From an uncultured Paracoccaceae bacterium (GTDB taxonomy: Bacteria > Pseudomonadota > Alphaproteobacteria > Rhodobacterales > Rhodobacteraceae): a stretch of DNA of 64,000 nucleotides. A program made the position numbers and the translations under genes. This document shows, in pieces, positions 1-9,818 of this stretch. The stretch's first letter is position 1, and the number at the start of each line of letters is the position of its first letter. The notes under the pieces are model-generated. The model saw nothing but the letters and a program-made list of their open reading frames with translations. It had not been told where the DNA came from and made no database searches. The stretch is taken from contig CANMIX010000011.1 of the NCBI GenBank assembly GCA_947497985.1, positions 101,877-165,876 of the forward strand, written 5' to 3'.

Positions 1-185
1 ATTTCGCAAAAACACGCGTGATAACAGCGCCTTGAGTGAAATTTAAACAGTCTTGATGCGACACTGCGGCGCCTATTCGCGACACGGAACTCATATCCAA
101 CTCATGTTATTCTTGAGGATAATGAATTTGTCTCACAAAGCGGGCTGTGCAACAAGGGACGAAATCGTCAAAAGGACTTATGAAA

Positions 186-1055
186 ATGAGCGCACCTGAA
201 ATCTCTTTTGAGTTCTTCCCGCCCAAATCGCTGGAAGGCTCTTTCCGTCTTTGGGATACAGTTCAGGTGCTGGCACCTATGTCACCGCGGTTTGTATCTG
301 TCACCTATGGTGCGGGCGGCACCACCCGTGAATTGACGCGTGATGCGGTTGCCACTTTGCATAAATCCTCGGGTCTGAACGTTGCGGCGCACCTCACATG
401 TGTGAATGCGTCCCGCGCGGAAACATTGGAAATCGCCGACCAATTTGCCGAAGCTGGCGTAAATGAAATTGTTGCCCTGCGCGGCGACCCTCCGAAAGGC
501 GCTGGTGAATTCACCCCGCATGCGGATGGTTTTGCCAATTCAGTCGAGCTGATCGAAGCGCTGGCAGATACTGGCAAATTCAACATCCGCGTTGGCGCCT
601 ATCCCGATCCTCACCCCGAGGCGCCGAATGCGCAGGCCGATGTGGACTGGCTCAAACGCAAGATTGACGCCGGTGCGGATGAGGCCCTGACGCAATTCTT
701 CTTTGAGGCGGAGACATTCTTCCGCTTCCGCGACGCCTGCCAAAAGGCTGGCATCGACGGCGATAAGATCACGCCAGGCATCCTGCCGATCGAGAATTGG
801 AAAGGCGCGCGCAATTTTGCCAAGCGCTGCGGCACCCATATCCCAGCGTGGGTCGATGACGCCTTTACCAAGGCCGCGCGTGACGGGCGCGAAGACCTGC
901 TGGCGACTGCGATCTGCACCGAACTGTGTTCAGAGCTGCTCGACGGTGGCGTCAAGCGTCTGCACTTCTACACGCTGAACCGCCCCGAGCTGACCCGCGA
1001 TGTCTGCCACGCCCTTGGCGTACAGCCCAAGGTCTCGCTGGAAAACGTGGCCTAA
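186..1055 (+). CDS. metF: Methylenetetrahydrofolate reductase
   Basis: Cytoplasmic flavoprotein that reduces 5,10-methylene-THF to 5-methyl-THF, the methyl donor for methionine synthesis. The protein (289 aa, close to the usual bacterial length) opens with FEFFPPKS, followed by SVTYGAGG and ALRGDPP, all family hallmarks. An in-frame GTG at 147 and an ATG at 180 exist, but AGGA at 173-176 lies only 3 bases from the ATG at 180 and 9 from the ATG at 186, so I chose 186. The gene stands alone and is followed by a hairpin terminator. The 185 bases upstream hold no gene I can see and run to the contig edge; no SAM or SAH riboswitch was recognised there. Function is firm; the start is the only doubt. 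Confidence 0.96.
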   Translation: MSAPEISFEFFPPKSLEGSFRLWDTVQVLAPMSPRFVSVTYGAGGTTRELTRDAVATLHKSSGLNVAAHLTCVNASRAETLEIADQFAEAGVNEIVALRGDPPKGAGEFTPHADGFANSVELIEALADTGKFNIRVGAYPDPHPEAPNAQADVDWLKRKIDAGADEALTQFFFEAETFFRFRDACQKAGIDGDKITPGILPIENWKGARNFAKRCGTHIPAWVDDAFTKAARDGREDLLATAICTELCSELLDGGVKRLHFYTLNRPELTRDVCHALGVQPKVSLENVA

Positions 1056-1083
1056 GCAACGCTTTCGTAGGGAATTCCAAGAA

Positions 1084-1110
1084 GGTCCGCATTGGCGGGC
1101 CTTTTTATTT
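1084..1110 (+). terminator. Rho-independent terminator of metF
   Basis: GGTCCGC and GCGGGCC form a 7-bp stem with one G-T pair around an ATTG loop, followed by five T, an A and three T. It lies about 30 bases after the metF stop, between convergent genes. Confidence 0.85.
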
Positions 1111-1120
1111 GAATGTAGGT

Positions 1121-1948
1121 CTAACGCTGCTCGTCACGCATTAATTTTCGCACATCCGCATCGGCAACCGCGTCGCGGGCATAGGAAAACTGCCCTTCCC
1201 GCAATACTTCATCCGCGGCTCGCATCAACGCGCCCAGCGCGGCACGGGCAAACGACCCCCCAACACTGACACGTGCCACACCAACGGCCGACAGTTCTGC
1301 AAGACTATAATTCGGTCCAGATAGTCCCATTACCACGTTGACTGGCTTATCGACTTCGGCACAGAGCGTTCGAATATCCTCCAAACGGGTTACCCCCGGT
1401 GCAAACAGGACATCGGCACCGGCCTCTGAAAAACGTTGCAATCGGGCAATTGTGTCTTTCAAATCCGGGTTTCCGCACAGAAAGTTTTCCGCACGTGCCG
1501 TCAGCAGAAACGGTAGACCGCGACGGGCTTCGGATGCGGCAACGACTCGTTCCACCGCATGTTCAAAATCATAAAGCGGGGCATCAAAGCTTCCAGTTGC
1601 ATCTTCGATTGACCCACCAACCAGACCACAGCCACTGGCAGCACGCACGGTCGTCGCGCAAGCGTCGGGTTCGGCCCCAAAACCATCTTCTAAATCGCCT
1701 GAAACCGGCAGGTCAGTCGCTAGGACAATTTCCGCCGCATTGCCGAGGATCTCATCACGGGACAAAGATGCGCTTGAATCTTGTTTGCCTTTGGAAAACG
1801 CATAACCTGCGCTTGTCGTTGCAAGCGCCGCGAAACCAACATGCTGTAAAATCCGTGCAGATCCCGCGTCCCATGCATTTCCCACAACAAAGGCGTTCCC
1901 AGGCACATGAAGGGATTTAAACGTCTGATACTTCTGATGCTGATCCAT
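1121..1948 (-). CDS. Isocitrate lyase / PEP mutase superfamily protein
   Basis: A 275-aa TIM-barrel protein of the isocitrate lyase/phosphoenolpyruvate mutase superfamily, which makes or breaks C-C or C-P bonds beside an oxyanion. Visible family features are the N-terminal GNAWDAGSARIL segment, TTSAGYAFSKG, the acidic metal-site stretch GDLEDGFG and the late RVSVGGSF. The usual isocitrate lyase KKCGH signature is absent; this matches the short uncharacterised PEPM-like branch (oxaloacetase, carboxyvinyl-phosphonate mutase relatives). AAGGAG lies 6 bases from the ATG at 1948, favouring it over the ATG directly before it. No phosphonate genes are nearby, so the substrate cannot be named. Confidence 0.85.
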   Translation of the reverse strand: MDQHQKYQTFKSLHVPGNAFVVGNAWDAGSARILQHVGFAALATTSAGYAFSKGKQDSSASLSRDEILGNAAEIVLATDLPVSGDLEDGFGAEPDACATTVRAASGCGLVGGSIEDATGSFDAPLYDFEHAVERVVAASEARRGLPFLLTARAENFLCGNPDLKDTIARLQRFSEAGADVLFAPGVTRLEDIRTLCAEVDKPVNVVMGLSGPNYSLAELSAVGVARVSVGGSFARAALGALMRAADEVLREGQFSYARDAVADADVRKLMRDEQR

Positions 1949-2014
1949 CATGTGCTCCTTGCGATCGGAGAACAATAGCACAGGTGCACTTAGAACAAAA
2001 CGAAAACATTCCTT

Positions 2015-3091
2015 CTATCGCGTGGATCGACGCAGGGCTGCGCCCCAGCCGGTTTCGCTTTCGTTTTCCAATATATGCACACTGCTATGAAGACGTTCCT
2101 TGGCGCATTGTCCAACACGGCGACGTCCCCGCAGCACAAAGATCTTTCCCCACCCGCGCCAAGTCCCAACCGATGGGGCGGCGGCGTCCGCTGAAAACCG
2201 CAACCGCCAATCCCGTGGCAAGGGCAGACTGCAATCCTCGGCCCGTTCTAACATCCAGATGAGTGATAGATTGGCCAGGGGCCGCGCCGTTTCATACCCC
2301 CCAAGGTGGCCACCAATATCCCCGTGAGACCCGCGAAACCACACTTGTTCCATGTGGCCTTGCCACCCTTCGGGACAATCCCACAGAACCGGAGCAAAAA
2401 CCTGACGCGTCTCGTCCAGTGCGAGGGCCTGGAAACCATTTTTCACGTGATGACCCAGCGCGTGACTGTGAAAGGAATGCTGGTTCTCGGCCCAACGCCA
2501 CAGCAATGGCAATCGCAGTCCCAATGCTTTGACTGTATCCCAAACCCCCACCATCTCTATCTCGACGTCTTTATGGCAGAAGGTTTCAGTGAACTTCTGA
2601 GAGAACTCGGTTGCCTGGTCTTTGCGATAGTGTCGATAGGCCGTGCGGATATTGCGCACAGTCGCGTTTTCGGCTTTGAGCAACCCGACCTGATCAATAA
2701 CACCCGCCAAGGAGCGCACGGCATAGGCCCCACGGGAATACCCAAACAGATAGATCCGGTCCCCGGGCCGATAGCGCGATGCAAGATACCCGTAAGCGCG
2801 CCGGATTTGACGATTGATCCCGCGTCCCATCATTACATCTGGCGCGCTTTTCCAACCGTTCCACTGGATCCCGGATTCGTAAAAGACATTGATGCGTCCG
2901 GCGTTTTCCTGACAGAGGCGGAATAGACGACCGGCATGGGTCTCAAACCCCTCGTCCAGCGTGGACATGGTCCCATCCAGGATAATCACATGCGCTTGTG
3001 GACCGCGTTGTTTCACCTCGGCTGAATGCTCGGACAACAAAGGCCGTCCAAGCCAGGCTAAAACCCTATTCTGCAGCCGTCTGAAAACCAT
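2015..3091 (-). CDS. DUF2235 alpha/beta hydrolase (Tle1-like phospholipase fold)
   Basis: A 358-aa DUF2235 protein. Seen in sequence: an N-terminal ILDGTMSTL segment (the family usually has DGTWN), the nucleophile elbow GYSRGAY, and GSHGDIGGHLGGY in the position of the family's H-x-D-x-GG region. The family includes Tle1 type VI secretion phospholipases, but many members are stand-alone cytosolic proteins; no VgrG, Hcp or immunity gene lies nearby, so a secreted-effector role is not supported. GGAAG lies about 8 bases before the ATG at 3091, better placed than the in-frame TTG at 3106. The enzyme class is fairly safe, the substrate unknown. Confidence 0.8.
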   Translation of the reverse strand: MVFRRLQNRVLAWLGRPLLSEHSAEVKQRGPQAHVIILDGTMSTLDEGFETHAGRLFRLCQENAGRINVFYESGIQWNGWKSAPDVMMGRGINRQIRRAYGYLASRYRPGDRIYLFGYSRGAYAVRSLAGVIDQVGLLKAENATVRNIRTAYRHYRKDQATEFSQKFTETFCHKDVEIEMVGVWDTVKALGLRLPLLWRWAENQHSFHSHALGHHVKNGFQALALDETRQVFAPVLWDCPEGWQGHMEQVWFRGSHGDIGGHLGGYETARPLANLSLIWMLERAEDCSLPLPRDWRLRFSADAAAPSVGTWRGWGKIFVLRGRRRVGQCAKERLHSSVHILENESETGWGAALRRSTR

Positions 3092-3330
3092 CCTTACCAC
3101 TTCCAATCACACCCCAAAGGGTCATTGACGGCGGGAACAGGAGTGTGCGCTTCCTTGGGCCAAGCTGCCCCGCAGCCTGAATATGAATAGTATAGCGTAA
3201 AATTCGCGTTCTTCGTATCAGCTTTGCTCACGAATGCGGCAGAAGCGAGGCTTTGACCTTAAATCATACGCATATGACCCGTCTCTATAGAATTGCTCAC
3301 AAGTCTTACGATTGCGTAACGCATGCGCGC

Positions 3331-4479
3331 TTAGGTTTCTGATCTCTTAAGCGCAAGGACTGTGACCACTTCAGACACACCATACCCATTAAAGACGGTG
3401 GTCATCGCCAGGGAATAGGCCCCGAGCCCCGGAAACAGCACAAAATCGCCGATTTCACTGTCGTTTGGCAGCGGCAAACCATCTGGCAGACGATCAAGAC
3501 TGTCGCAAGTCGGACCAAAGACAATGCGCGCCGTGGGCTCTCCCATCCGCCATGTCCCGTTGTCAGCCACAACATGCACGCGTTCGGGCAACCCCATGTC
3601 ACGGATATCGACCAAGCCGCCATAGATCCCATCGTTCAGGAACACGGTGTCCCCATCCGGGCGCATCCCCTTGATGCCCGCCGACAGGGTAAAAGCCTCG
3701 GACACCATCGCGCGACCGGGTTCACAAATAAGTTGAGGGGCATCCTGGCCAAAGGCCGCTGTCACGGCAGCCTCTATCGCGTCAAAGACCGCCTCTAGGT
3801 CAGGCGCTGCGCCGGTGCGATGCGCCGCAAATCCGCCGCCGACGTTCAGACGCACAACCGCAACCCCGGACCGTTCCACCAGATCGCGCGCGGCGTGGAT
3901 ATACTCCACCCAAGCCGCAGCATCTTCGCACTGGGTGCCGGGGTGAAAGCTGAGCGCAGGCACCCAGCCTTCCCGCGACACCCGTTTCAACAAATCGACC
4001 GCCTCATCCGGCGTGGCGCCGAATTTGCTGCCAAAGTCATAAGCCGCGCCCGCCACGGGCAAGGCAAAGCGCACCGCGATCTCACACGACTTGGGCACAT
4101 CTCGCAATTTGTCCAATTCGCTGTGACAATCCACCGACCAACTGGCGACCCCATGAGAAATGCCAGCCGCCACTTCCACAGCAGAGCGGACCGGGTTGTT
4201 GTAATGCAGTGCAGCCGAAGCGCTTGCAGCCCGCACGGCTGCCATTTCGGCCGGGGACGCGACATCAAACCCGCTCACTCCAGCGGCAACCAGATTGGAC
4301 AGAACCGCCGGATGGGCATTCGCCTTCACCGCATAGGTCACCAGCCCACCGAACCCCTCCAAAAACCGCTGTGCCGTCGCGTGCAAAACAGAAGGTGCAA
4401 AGAACAGCACCGGATGGTCGGGAGCGACGCGCGCAAGGTAGGTTTCGGGATCACGCCAAAGCGCGGGAATATTCTGCAT
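3331..4479 (-). CDS. Ornithine/lysine-type decarboxylase (fold III PLP enzyme)
   Basis: A 382-aa alanine-racemase-fold PLP decarboxylase, probably making putrescine from ornithine. Lys52 in TYAVKANA is the expected PLP lysine; FHPGTQCED, CEPGRAMV and NDGIYGG match the family; and Cys325 in GPTCDSLD is the catalytic cysteine motif of eukaryote-like ornithine decarboxylases, separating it from diaminopimelate decarboxylase (LysA). GAGG six bases upstream favours the ATG at 4479 over the one 12 bases further upstream. It is divergent from an Lrp-family gene with a perfect palindrome between them, which suggests amino acid-responsive control. Lysine or dual specificity is possible. Confidence 0.87.
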   Translation of the reverse strand: MQNIPALWRDPETYLARVAPDHPVLFFAPSVLHATAQRFLEGFGGLVTYAVKANAHPAVLSNLVAAGVSGFDVASPAEMAAVRAASASAALHYNNPVRSAVEVAAGISHGVASWSVDCHSELDKLRDVPKSCEIAVRFALPVAGAAYDFGSKFGATPDEAVDLLKRVSREGWVPALSFHPGTQCEDAAAWVEYIHAARDLVERSGVAVVRLNVGGGFAAHRTGAAPDLEAVFDAIEAAVTAAFGQDAPQLICEPGRAMVSEAFTLSAGIKGMRPDGDTVFLNDGIYGGLVDIRDMGLPERVHVVADNGTWRMGEPTARIVFGPTCDSLDRLPDGLPLPNDSEIGDFVLFPGLGAYSLAMTTVFNGYGVSEVVTVLALKRSET

Positions 4480-4543
4480 GGGAGGCCTCATCCTGTTTTA
4501 TTCAGGATCGCCAAAGCACACGTCGATTTCACGCGACACATAG

Positions 4544-4578
4544 CCTATAGTGACAATAAGATTCGTCACTATGATAGG
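4544..4578. promoter_or_regulatory. Palindromic operator candidate between decarboxylase and Lrp genes
   Basis: ATAGTGAC at 4547-4554 and GTCACTAT at 4565-4572 are perfect inverted repeats separated by 10 bases; CCT and AGG flank them, the right one displaced by three bases. The repeat lies in the 105-base divergent interval and overlaps the ribosome binding region of the Lrp-family gene. An Lrp/AsnC dimer site controlling both genes is the natural reading, but that is inference. Confidence 0.6.
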
Positions 4579-4584
4579 TGCAAG

Positions 4585-5022
4585 ATGCAGATTGACGAAA
4601 CCGACCAACGTCTGATGGGGTTTTTGCGCGACAATGCGCGCCAATCTGTTGCGGAACTTGCGCGCCAACTCGATCTGGCGCGTACAACGGTACAAGCGCG
4701 GATCGAACGGTTGGAAGCCTCGGGCGCAATTGCCGGCTACACCCTGCGCACCTCGCCTCTGATGCGCGCACCGCTGCAAGCCACCGTTTTGATCACGGTT
4801 GAGCCACGCGCTGCGCCGGGGGTGCTGTCCCGGCTAAAATCCCTACCAGGCGTCCAGATCGTTCATACAACGTCCGGGCGCTTTGACCTATTGGCACAGG
4901 TCGAGGCACGCACCACCGAAGAGCTGGACGAAACAATCGACCATATTGCCGGTGCCCGTGGCGTGCATGCGTCGGAAAGCCTGATCCACCTGTCAACAAA
5001 ACTCGACCGTTTGGGGGCCTAG
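4585..5022 (+). CDS. Lrp/AsnC family transcriptional regulator
   Basis: A 145-aa regulator with an N-terminal winged helix (ETDQRLMGFLRDNARQSVAELA, then the recognition helix TTVQARIERLEASG, about residues 5-55) and a C-terminal RAM ligand-sensing domain with TSGRFDLLAQVEA. The reading frame stays open far upstream, but homology begins at the ATG at 4585, which has AGGTG four bases before it. Divergent placement from the decarboxylase gene suggests it controls that gene in response to an amino acid, probably ornithine or lysine; this is inferred. Confidence 0.9.
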   Translation: MQIDETDQRLMGFLRDNARQSVAELARQLDLARTTVQARIERLEASGAIAGYTLRTSPLMRAPLQATVLITVEPRAAPGVLSRLKSLPGVQIVHTTSGRFDLLAQVEARTTEELDETIDHIAGARGVHASESLIHLSTKLDRLGA

Positions 5023-5157
5023 CGCCGTCAACCGCCCCGACACAGGCCATCTCGCGACTGGTTTAACGCCCTTGCCCGCAATCCCGTCTTTCCCTTTGGG
5101 TCCCATTTCGATATGGGACTGAACAACCCGAAAAAGATGTGATGCAGGACAGATTTC

Positions 5158-8100
5158 ATGGCGATGGAAAAAGCATTCAACGCGGCCGAAGCTGAAGGTC
5201 GTTTGTTCGAAGCCTGGGAAAAGGCGGGCTGCTTCAAAGCAGGCGCAAACGCCAAGCCCGAGGCATCAACCTATTGCATCATGATCCCTCCCCCGAACGT
5301 GACAGGCGTTCTGCACATGGGGCATGCGTTCAACAACACCCTGCAGGACATTCTGATCCGCTGGAAACGCATGCAGGGCTTTGACACGCTGTGGCAGCCT
5401 GGCACCGACCACGCAGGTATCGCAACCCAGATGGTTGTGGAACGCGAACTGGCCAAGAACCAGCAACCGTCGCGCGCCGAACTGGGCCGTGAGAAGTTCC
5501 TGGAAAAAGTCTGGGCGTGGAAAGAGCAATCCGGCGGCACCATTATCAACCAGCTCAAACGTCTGGGGTCATCCTGTGATTTCGACCGCACCGCCTTTAC
5601 CATGGCAGGCGCAGCAGGGGACACCCGCACCGGCCACGAAAACTCGCCAAACTTCCACGACGCCGTGATCAAAGTCTTTGTTGAGATGTACAACAAAGGC
5701 CTGATCTATCGCGGCAAACGTCTGGTGAACTGGGACCCGCATTTTGAAACCGCGATCTCGGATCTTGAGGTTGAGAATATCGAAGTTGCGGGCCACATGT
5801 GGCACTTCAAATACCCGCTCGCGGGTGGTGCGACCTATACCTATGTGGAAAAGGACGAGGACGGCAACGTCACGCTGGAAGAGGTGCGCGACTATATCTC
5901 TATTGCCACCACCCGTCCCGAAACCATGCTGGGCGACGGCGCGGTTGCGGTGCACCCGGATGACGCGCGGTACGCGCCGATCGTTGGCAAACTGGTCGAA
6001 ATCCCGATTGTCCCCAAGGAACACCGCCGCCTGATCCCGATCATCACCGATGAATATCCGGACATGAACTTTGGTTCTGGCGCGGTCAAGATCACCGGCG
6101 CGCATGATTTCAACGACTATCAGGTCGCCAAACGCGGCGGCATCCCAATGTACCGCCTGATGGACACCAAAGGCGCGATGCGTGCCGATGGCGCGCCATA
6201 TGGTGAGGAAGCCGCCAAAGCGCAGGCCCACGCCAAAGGGGCTGAGTTCACCGAAGGTGAAATCGACGCGATCAACCTTGTCCCAGAACACTTGCGCGGT
6301 CTGGATCGCTTTGAAGCGCGTAAAGCCGTTGTGGATGAGATCACGTCTGAGGGTCTGGCGGTGATGCAGACCCTCACCAAAACGGTGAAGGACGACGAAG
6401 GCAACGAAACCGAGGTTTCCGAAGTTGTCCCAATGGTCGAAAACAAGCCGATCATGCAACCCTTTGGCGACCGCTCCAAGGTTGTGATCGAACCGATGCT
6501 GACCGACCAATGGTTCGTGGACGCCGAAAAGGTTGTAGGCCCGGCGCTGGATGCGGTGAAAGACGGCACCGTCAAGATCCTGCCGGAGAGCGGTGAGAAG
6601 ACCTATTACCACTGGCTGGAAAACATCGAGCCCTGGTGTATCTCCCGCCAGCTCTGGTGGGGTCACCAGATTCCGGTTTGGTTCGGTCCCCAATACGACG
6701 AGAATCGCGAATGCATCGATATGCTGGGCGAGATGTTCTGCGCAGCGAATTTCGAAGAAGCAAAAACACAAGCAGCGCAAAAGTACTCCGAAAAATTCGG
6801 CTATACAGTTGAAGTCGTTGAGCAACTTGTTCCAGACCAAAGTGTAGCTGAACGCAAGGAACCTATGCCTACAGCCCAAGGCATCGAAGGAAAGGGAATT
6901 GTTCGTATTGCTCTTTCCCGTGACCCAGACGTGCTCGACACTTGGTTCTCCTCCGGTCTCTGGCCGATTGGCACACTGGGCTGGCCTGAGTGGGGCGAGG
7001 ACACCTCCAAATACTTCCCGACCTCGACGCTGATCACCGGGCAGGACATTTTGTTCTTCTGGGTTGCGCGGATGATGATGATGCAGCTGGCGGTCGTGGA
7101 TGAGATCCCGTTTGACACCGTTTACCTGCATGGCCTTGTGCGCGACGCCAAGGGCAAGAAGATGTCGAAATCCACCGGCAATGTGGTCGACCCGCTGGAA
7201 ATCATCGATGAATACGGCGCCGATGCGCTGCGGTTCACCAATGCGGCGATGGCCTCGCTGGGCGGTGTGCTGAAGCTCGACATGAAGCGGATCGAGGGCT
7301 ACCGGAACTTTGTCACCAAACTGTGGCAGGCATCCTCATACGGGGACAGCCAGATTGATGCCTTCAGCGCCGAACGTGGGGCCGAACCGCCTGCGGCCAC
7401 CCTGCCCCTCAACCGTTGGATCATTGGTGAGATTGCCAAGGTCCGCGAAGAGGTGGACGCCGCGTTTGACGCCTTCCGGTTCAATGACGCCGCCAATGGC
7501 CTTTATGCGTTCTTCTGGAACACCTTCTGCGCGCGCTACCTGGAATTCACCAAGCCGATCTTCTTTAGCGAGGATCAGGCCGCCAAGGATGAAACACAGG
7601 CGACCTATGCCTGGGCCATCGATCAGGCGCTGATCCTGATGCACCCGATCATGCCGTTTGTGACCGAAGAAATCTGGAACGTGACCGAGGGACGCGGCTT
7701 TGAAACTGGCGAAGCCTCCAAAATGCTCGCCCATGCGCCGTGGCCCACCTATACGGCAGCGGATCTGGTTGATGCGGAGGCTGAGGCGGAAATGAGCTGG
7801 GTCATCGCAGTGATCGACAACGTGCGTTCGGCCCGTGCCGAGGTAAACGTGCCCGCCGGTGCCAAGGTGCCAATGGTCGTGACGCAAATCGACGCGCAAG
7901 GCCAAGAATACTGGGATCGCAACGAGGCGCTGATCAAACGCTTTGCCCGGATCGACAGTCTGACAGCGGTTGATGAGGCGCCAAAAGGCTGCATCGCCAT
8001 CGCAGCCCCCGGCGCATCCTTTGGCCTGCCGCTGGCAGAGATCATCGATGTGGCCAAGGAAAAAGCGCGGCTGGAAAAGAACCTCGGCAAATTGGCCAAG

Positions 8101-8256
8101 GAGCTGGGCGGTCTGCGGGGACGGTTGAAGAACCCCAAATTCGCAGCCTCGGCCCCGCCCGAAGTGGTCGCCGAAGCGCGCGAAAACCTTGCCGCACGCG
8201 AAGAGGAAGAGGCCAAGATTTCCGAAGCGCTGGCGCGCATTTCCGAGATCGCCTGA
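5158..8256 (+). CDS. valS: Valyl-tRNA synthetase
   Basis: Class I aminoacyl-tRNA synthetase charging tRNA-Val. HMGH (residues 53-56, after PPPNVTG) is the HIGH signature and KMSKS is at 668-672; the central part carries the editing domain and the C-terminal ~60 residues form the charged coiled coil typical of ValRS. At 1032 aa it is longer than most bacterial ValRS (about 880-950), mainly through an insert between [10 protein letters not shown] and DVLDTWFSS. That insert, around 6690-6930, has AT-richer sequence than the rest (positions 6781-6840 are about 42% G+C, 7141-7200 about 60%). AGGAC precedes the start. No T-box leader is seen. Confidence 0.98.
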   Translation: MAMEKAFNAAEAEGRLFEAWEKAGCFKAGANAKPEASTYCIMIPPPNVTGVLHMGHAFNNTLQDILIRWKRMQGFDTLWQPGTDHAGIATQMVVERELAKNQQPSRAELGREKFLEKVWAWKEQSGGTIINQLKRLGSSCDFDRTAFTMAGAAGDTRTGHENSPNFHDAVIKVFVEMYNKGLIYRGKRLVNWDPHFETAISDLEVENIEVAGHMWHFKYPLAGGATYTYVEKDEDGNVTLEEVRDYISIATTRPETMLGDGAVAVHPDDARYAPIVGKLVEIPIVPKEHRRLIPIITDEYPDMNFGSGAVKITGAHDFNDYQVAKRGGIPMYRLMDTKGAMRADGAPYGEEAAKAQAHAKGAEFTEGEIDAINLVPEHLRGLDRFEARKAVVDEITSEGLAVMQTLTKTVKDDEGNETEVSEVVPMVENKPIMQPFGDRSKVVIEPMLTDQWFVDAEKVVGPALDAVKDGTVKILPESGEKTYYHWLENIEPWCISRQLWWGHQIPVWFGPQYDENRECIDMLGEMFCAANFEEAKTQAAQKYSEKFGYTVEVVEQLVPDQSVAERKEPMPTAQGIEGKGIVRIALSRDPDVLDTWFSSGLWPIGTLGWPEWGEDTSKYFPTSTLITGQDILFFWVARMMMMQLAVVDEIPFDTVYLHGLVRDAKGKKMSKSTGNVVDPLEIIDEYGADALRFTNAAMASLGGVLKLDMKRIEGYRNFVTKLWQASSYGDSQIDAFSAERGAEPPAATLPLNRWIIGEIAKVREEVDAAFDAFRFNDAANGLYAFFWNTFCARYLEFTKPIFFSEDQAAKDETQATYAWAIDQALILMHPIMPFVTEEIWNVTEGRGFETGEASKMLAHAPWPTYTAADLVDAEAEAEMSWVIAVIDNVRSARAEVNVPAGAKVPMVVTQIDAQGQEYWDRNEALIKRFARIDSLTAVDEAPKGCIAIAAPGASFGLPLAEIIDVAKEKARLEKNLGKLAKELGGLRGRLKNPKFAASAPPEVVAEARENLAAREEEEAKISEALARISEIA

Positions 8257-8276
8257 TCCATCGTAATACCATCGCG

Positions 8277-8304
8277 AAAACGCCTGCCCCTGAGCGGGCG
8301 TTTT
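8277..8304 (+). terminator. Rho-independent terminator of valS
   Basis: AAAACGCC and GGCGTTTT form the base of a hairpin around TGCCCCTGAGC, 20 bases after the valS stop. The terminal T tract is only four bases. Confidence 0.75.
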
Positions 8305-8423
8305 CCATCTCAATTTCCGTCGCTCCGACTGTTGAAAAACTGCGGGGAAAAAAGCCTTCATTCTTATCATTGCCTTTGTCCGCATTCTGGGCCAGCCTGC
8401 ACTTCACAAAGGAGAGAGCACAC

Positions 8424-8717
8424 ATGCCAAAAGGCTACTGGATCGCCCATGTGGACGTCGACGATATGGATCGTTACAAATCCTATGTCGCCGCAAACGC
8501 CGCCCCTTTTGCGGACTACGGCGCGCGTTTTCTGGTACGTGGTGGACAGAAAGAAGTCCGCGAAGGCAGCTTACGCAGCCGCTCGGTTGTGATTGAATTC
8601 AAAGACTACGAGACCGCCAAAGCCTGTTACGACTCGGTTTCTTATCAAGATGCCAAGGCCTTGCGCGATCCGGTTTCGACCGGTGACATGGAAATCATCG
8701 AAGGTTATGACGGCTAA
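8424..8717 (+). CDS. DUF1330 family protein
   Basis: A 97-aa protein of the DUF1330 family, ferredoxin-like alpha/beta dimers with no settled function. Family features are the start GYWIAHVDV, YKSYVAANAAPFADYGARFLVRGG and VVIEFKDYETAKACYDS. The ATG at 8424 has AGGAG 8-9 bases upstream; the frame is open further upstream without family similarity. It stands just before two TerB-like genes and may share a transcript with them. Confidence 0.88.
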   Translation: MPKGYWIAHVDVDDMDRYKSYVAANAAPFADYGARFLVRGGQKEVREGSLRSRSVVIEFKDYETAKACYDSVSYQDAKALRDPVSTGDMEIIEGYDG

Positions 8718-8748
8718 CCATAGCCGCTGACATGAGGGCGCTTAACCG

Positions 8749-9216
8749 ATGCCAATGTTAAAAAAATTGTTCCAGGCCTTCAGACCCGAAGCCCAAACCG
8801 GTCTGCCGGATCCGGACGCGGAACTGGCGCTTGGTGCTTTGCTGGTGCGTGTGGCCCAGGGGGATCGCGCCTATCAGGTGGAAGAGATCAGCCTGATCGA
8901 CCGCATTCTGGCCCGTCTTTATCAACACGACGCAATCGAAGCCGCCAAAGTCCGTGCGACCTGCGAAAAGCTGCATACTGCGGCCCCGGATACCGACACC
9001 TTTGGTCGTCTGATCCGCGAGACCACAGGTCTCGAGGACCGGCTGTCAGCGCTGGATGCCCTGTGGGAGGTTGTTCTGGCCGACGGAATCGAGCGTGAGG
9101 GTGAGGTAGAGATCGTAAATGACGCCTGCCAGGCCATGGGCCTGTCGATCAAGGACAACACCCGTGCCCGCGCGCGTGCCCGGGCCAAACTATTCCCGGA
9201 AGACGTTTTAAAATGA
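8749..9216 (+). CDS. TerB-like protein (first of a tandem pair)
   Basis: A 155-aa all-helical protein resembling the TerB/DjlA N-terminal superfamily: LALGALLVRVAQGDRAYQVEE is followed by a second similar helical unit ALDALWEVVLADGIEREGE, both with the acidic D-G/D-R loop of TerB metal-binding repeats. Such proteins are named after tellurite resistance but most have no proven role in it. GAGGG lies about 10 bases before the ATG. Its stop overlaps the start of the next, related gene by four bases, so the two are probably translationally coupled products of a duplication. Confidence 0.78.
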   Translation: MPMLKKLFQAFRPEAQTGLPDPDAELALGALLVRVAQGDRAYQVEEISLIDRILARLYQHDAIEAAKVRATCEKLHTAAPDTDTFGRLIRETTGLEDRLSALDALWEVVLADGIEREGEVEIVNDACQAMGLSIKDNTRARARARAKLFPEDVLK

Positions 9217-9665
9217 TATTTCGCGACCTCTTGAATGTCCTGCTGGACCCGGCCCCGCAACCGCTGAGCGATGGTGACGCCCGTATGGCGTTGACTGCGC
9301 TACTGGTCCGGATCGCGCGTGCTGACAACAATTACGCCGAGGTCGAAAAAGACCGGATCGATCGCATCAACATGGCGCGCTACAATCTTGATGTCGGTGG
9401 CGCGATCATTTTGCGCGAACAAGCCGAAGGCCTAGAGGCGGAAGCACCCGATACCGTCCGCTTTACCCGCGCCATCAAAGATGCCGTCGCTTTGGATAAT
9501 AGAATCGCCGTGATCGAGGCCATGTGGCAGGTTGCCCTTGCCGACGGAGAGCGCGACGCCGAAGAAGACGCCTTGATGCGGATGGCTGCGAACCTTTTGG
9601 GGATCAACGACGTACAAAGCGCGGCCGCCCGTCAAAGGGTCGAAAAGAGCACAAACAACGGCTGA
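9213..9665 (+). CDS. TerB-like protein (second of a tandem pair)
   Basis: A 150-aa paralogue of the preceding gene. ALTALLVRIARADNNYAEVEKDRIDRI and VIEAMWQVALADGERDAEEDALM align with the same two helical TerB-type units of its neighbour. The start overlaps the upstream stop as ATGA, so translational coupling is expected. Function unknown; a hetero-oligomer with the first protein is a reasonable guess. Confidence 0.78.
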   Translation: MIFRDLLNVLLDPAPQPLSDGDARMALTALLVRIARADNNYAEVEKDRIDRINMARYNLDVGGAIILREQAEGLEAEAPDTVRFTRAIKDAVALDNRIAVIEAMWQVALADGERDAEEDALMRMAANLLGINDVQSAAARQRVEKSTNNG

Positions 9666-9818
9666 TCGTGCCGCTTTTTTCGACGGTATTTTTCCCGTTC
9701 AGACGAAATATGCCGACAATTTGCATAGAACGCGGAAACTGCCGCCGGTTTGTGAGTTGCCTTTGTCGGTTTTTTTTGTCCAATTAGTCAGATCAGCATT
9801 GAAATGGACTGACTGACC

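Noticed and set aside
2015..3091. Type VI secretion effector role for the DUF2235 protein
   Set aside because: No T6SS component, adaptor or immunity gene lies nearby; many DUF2235 proteins are not effectors.
5569..7131. 520-codon open frame on the minus strand across valS
   Set aside because: It is antisense to valS, shows no domain pattern and is rich in residues typical of antisense reading of a high-GC gene.
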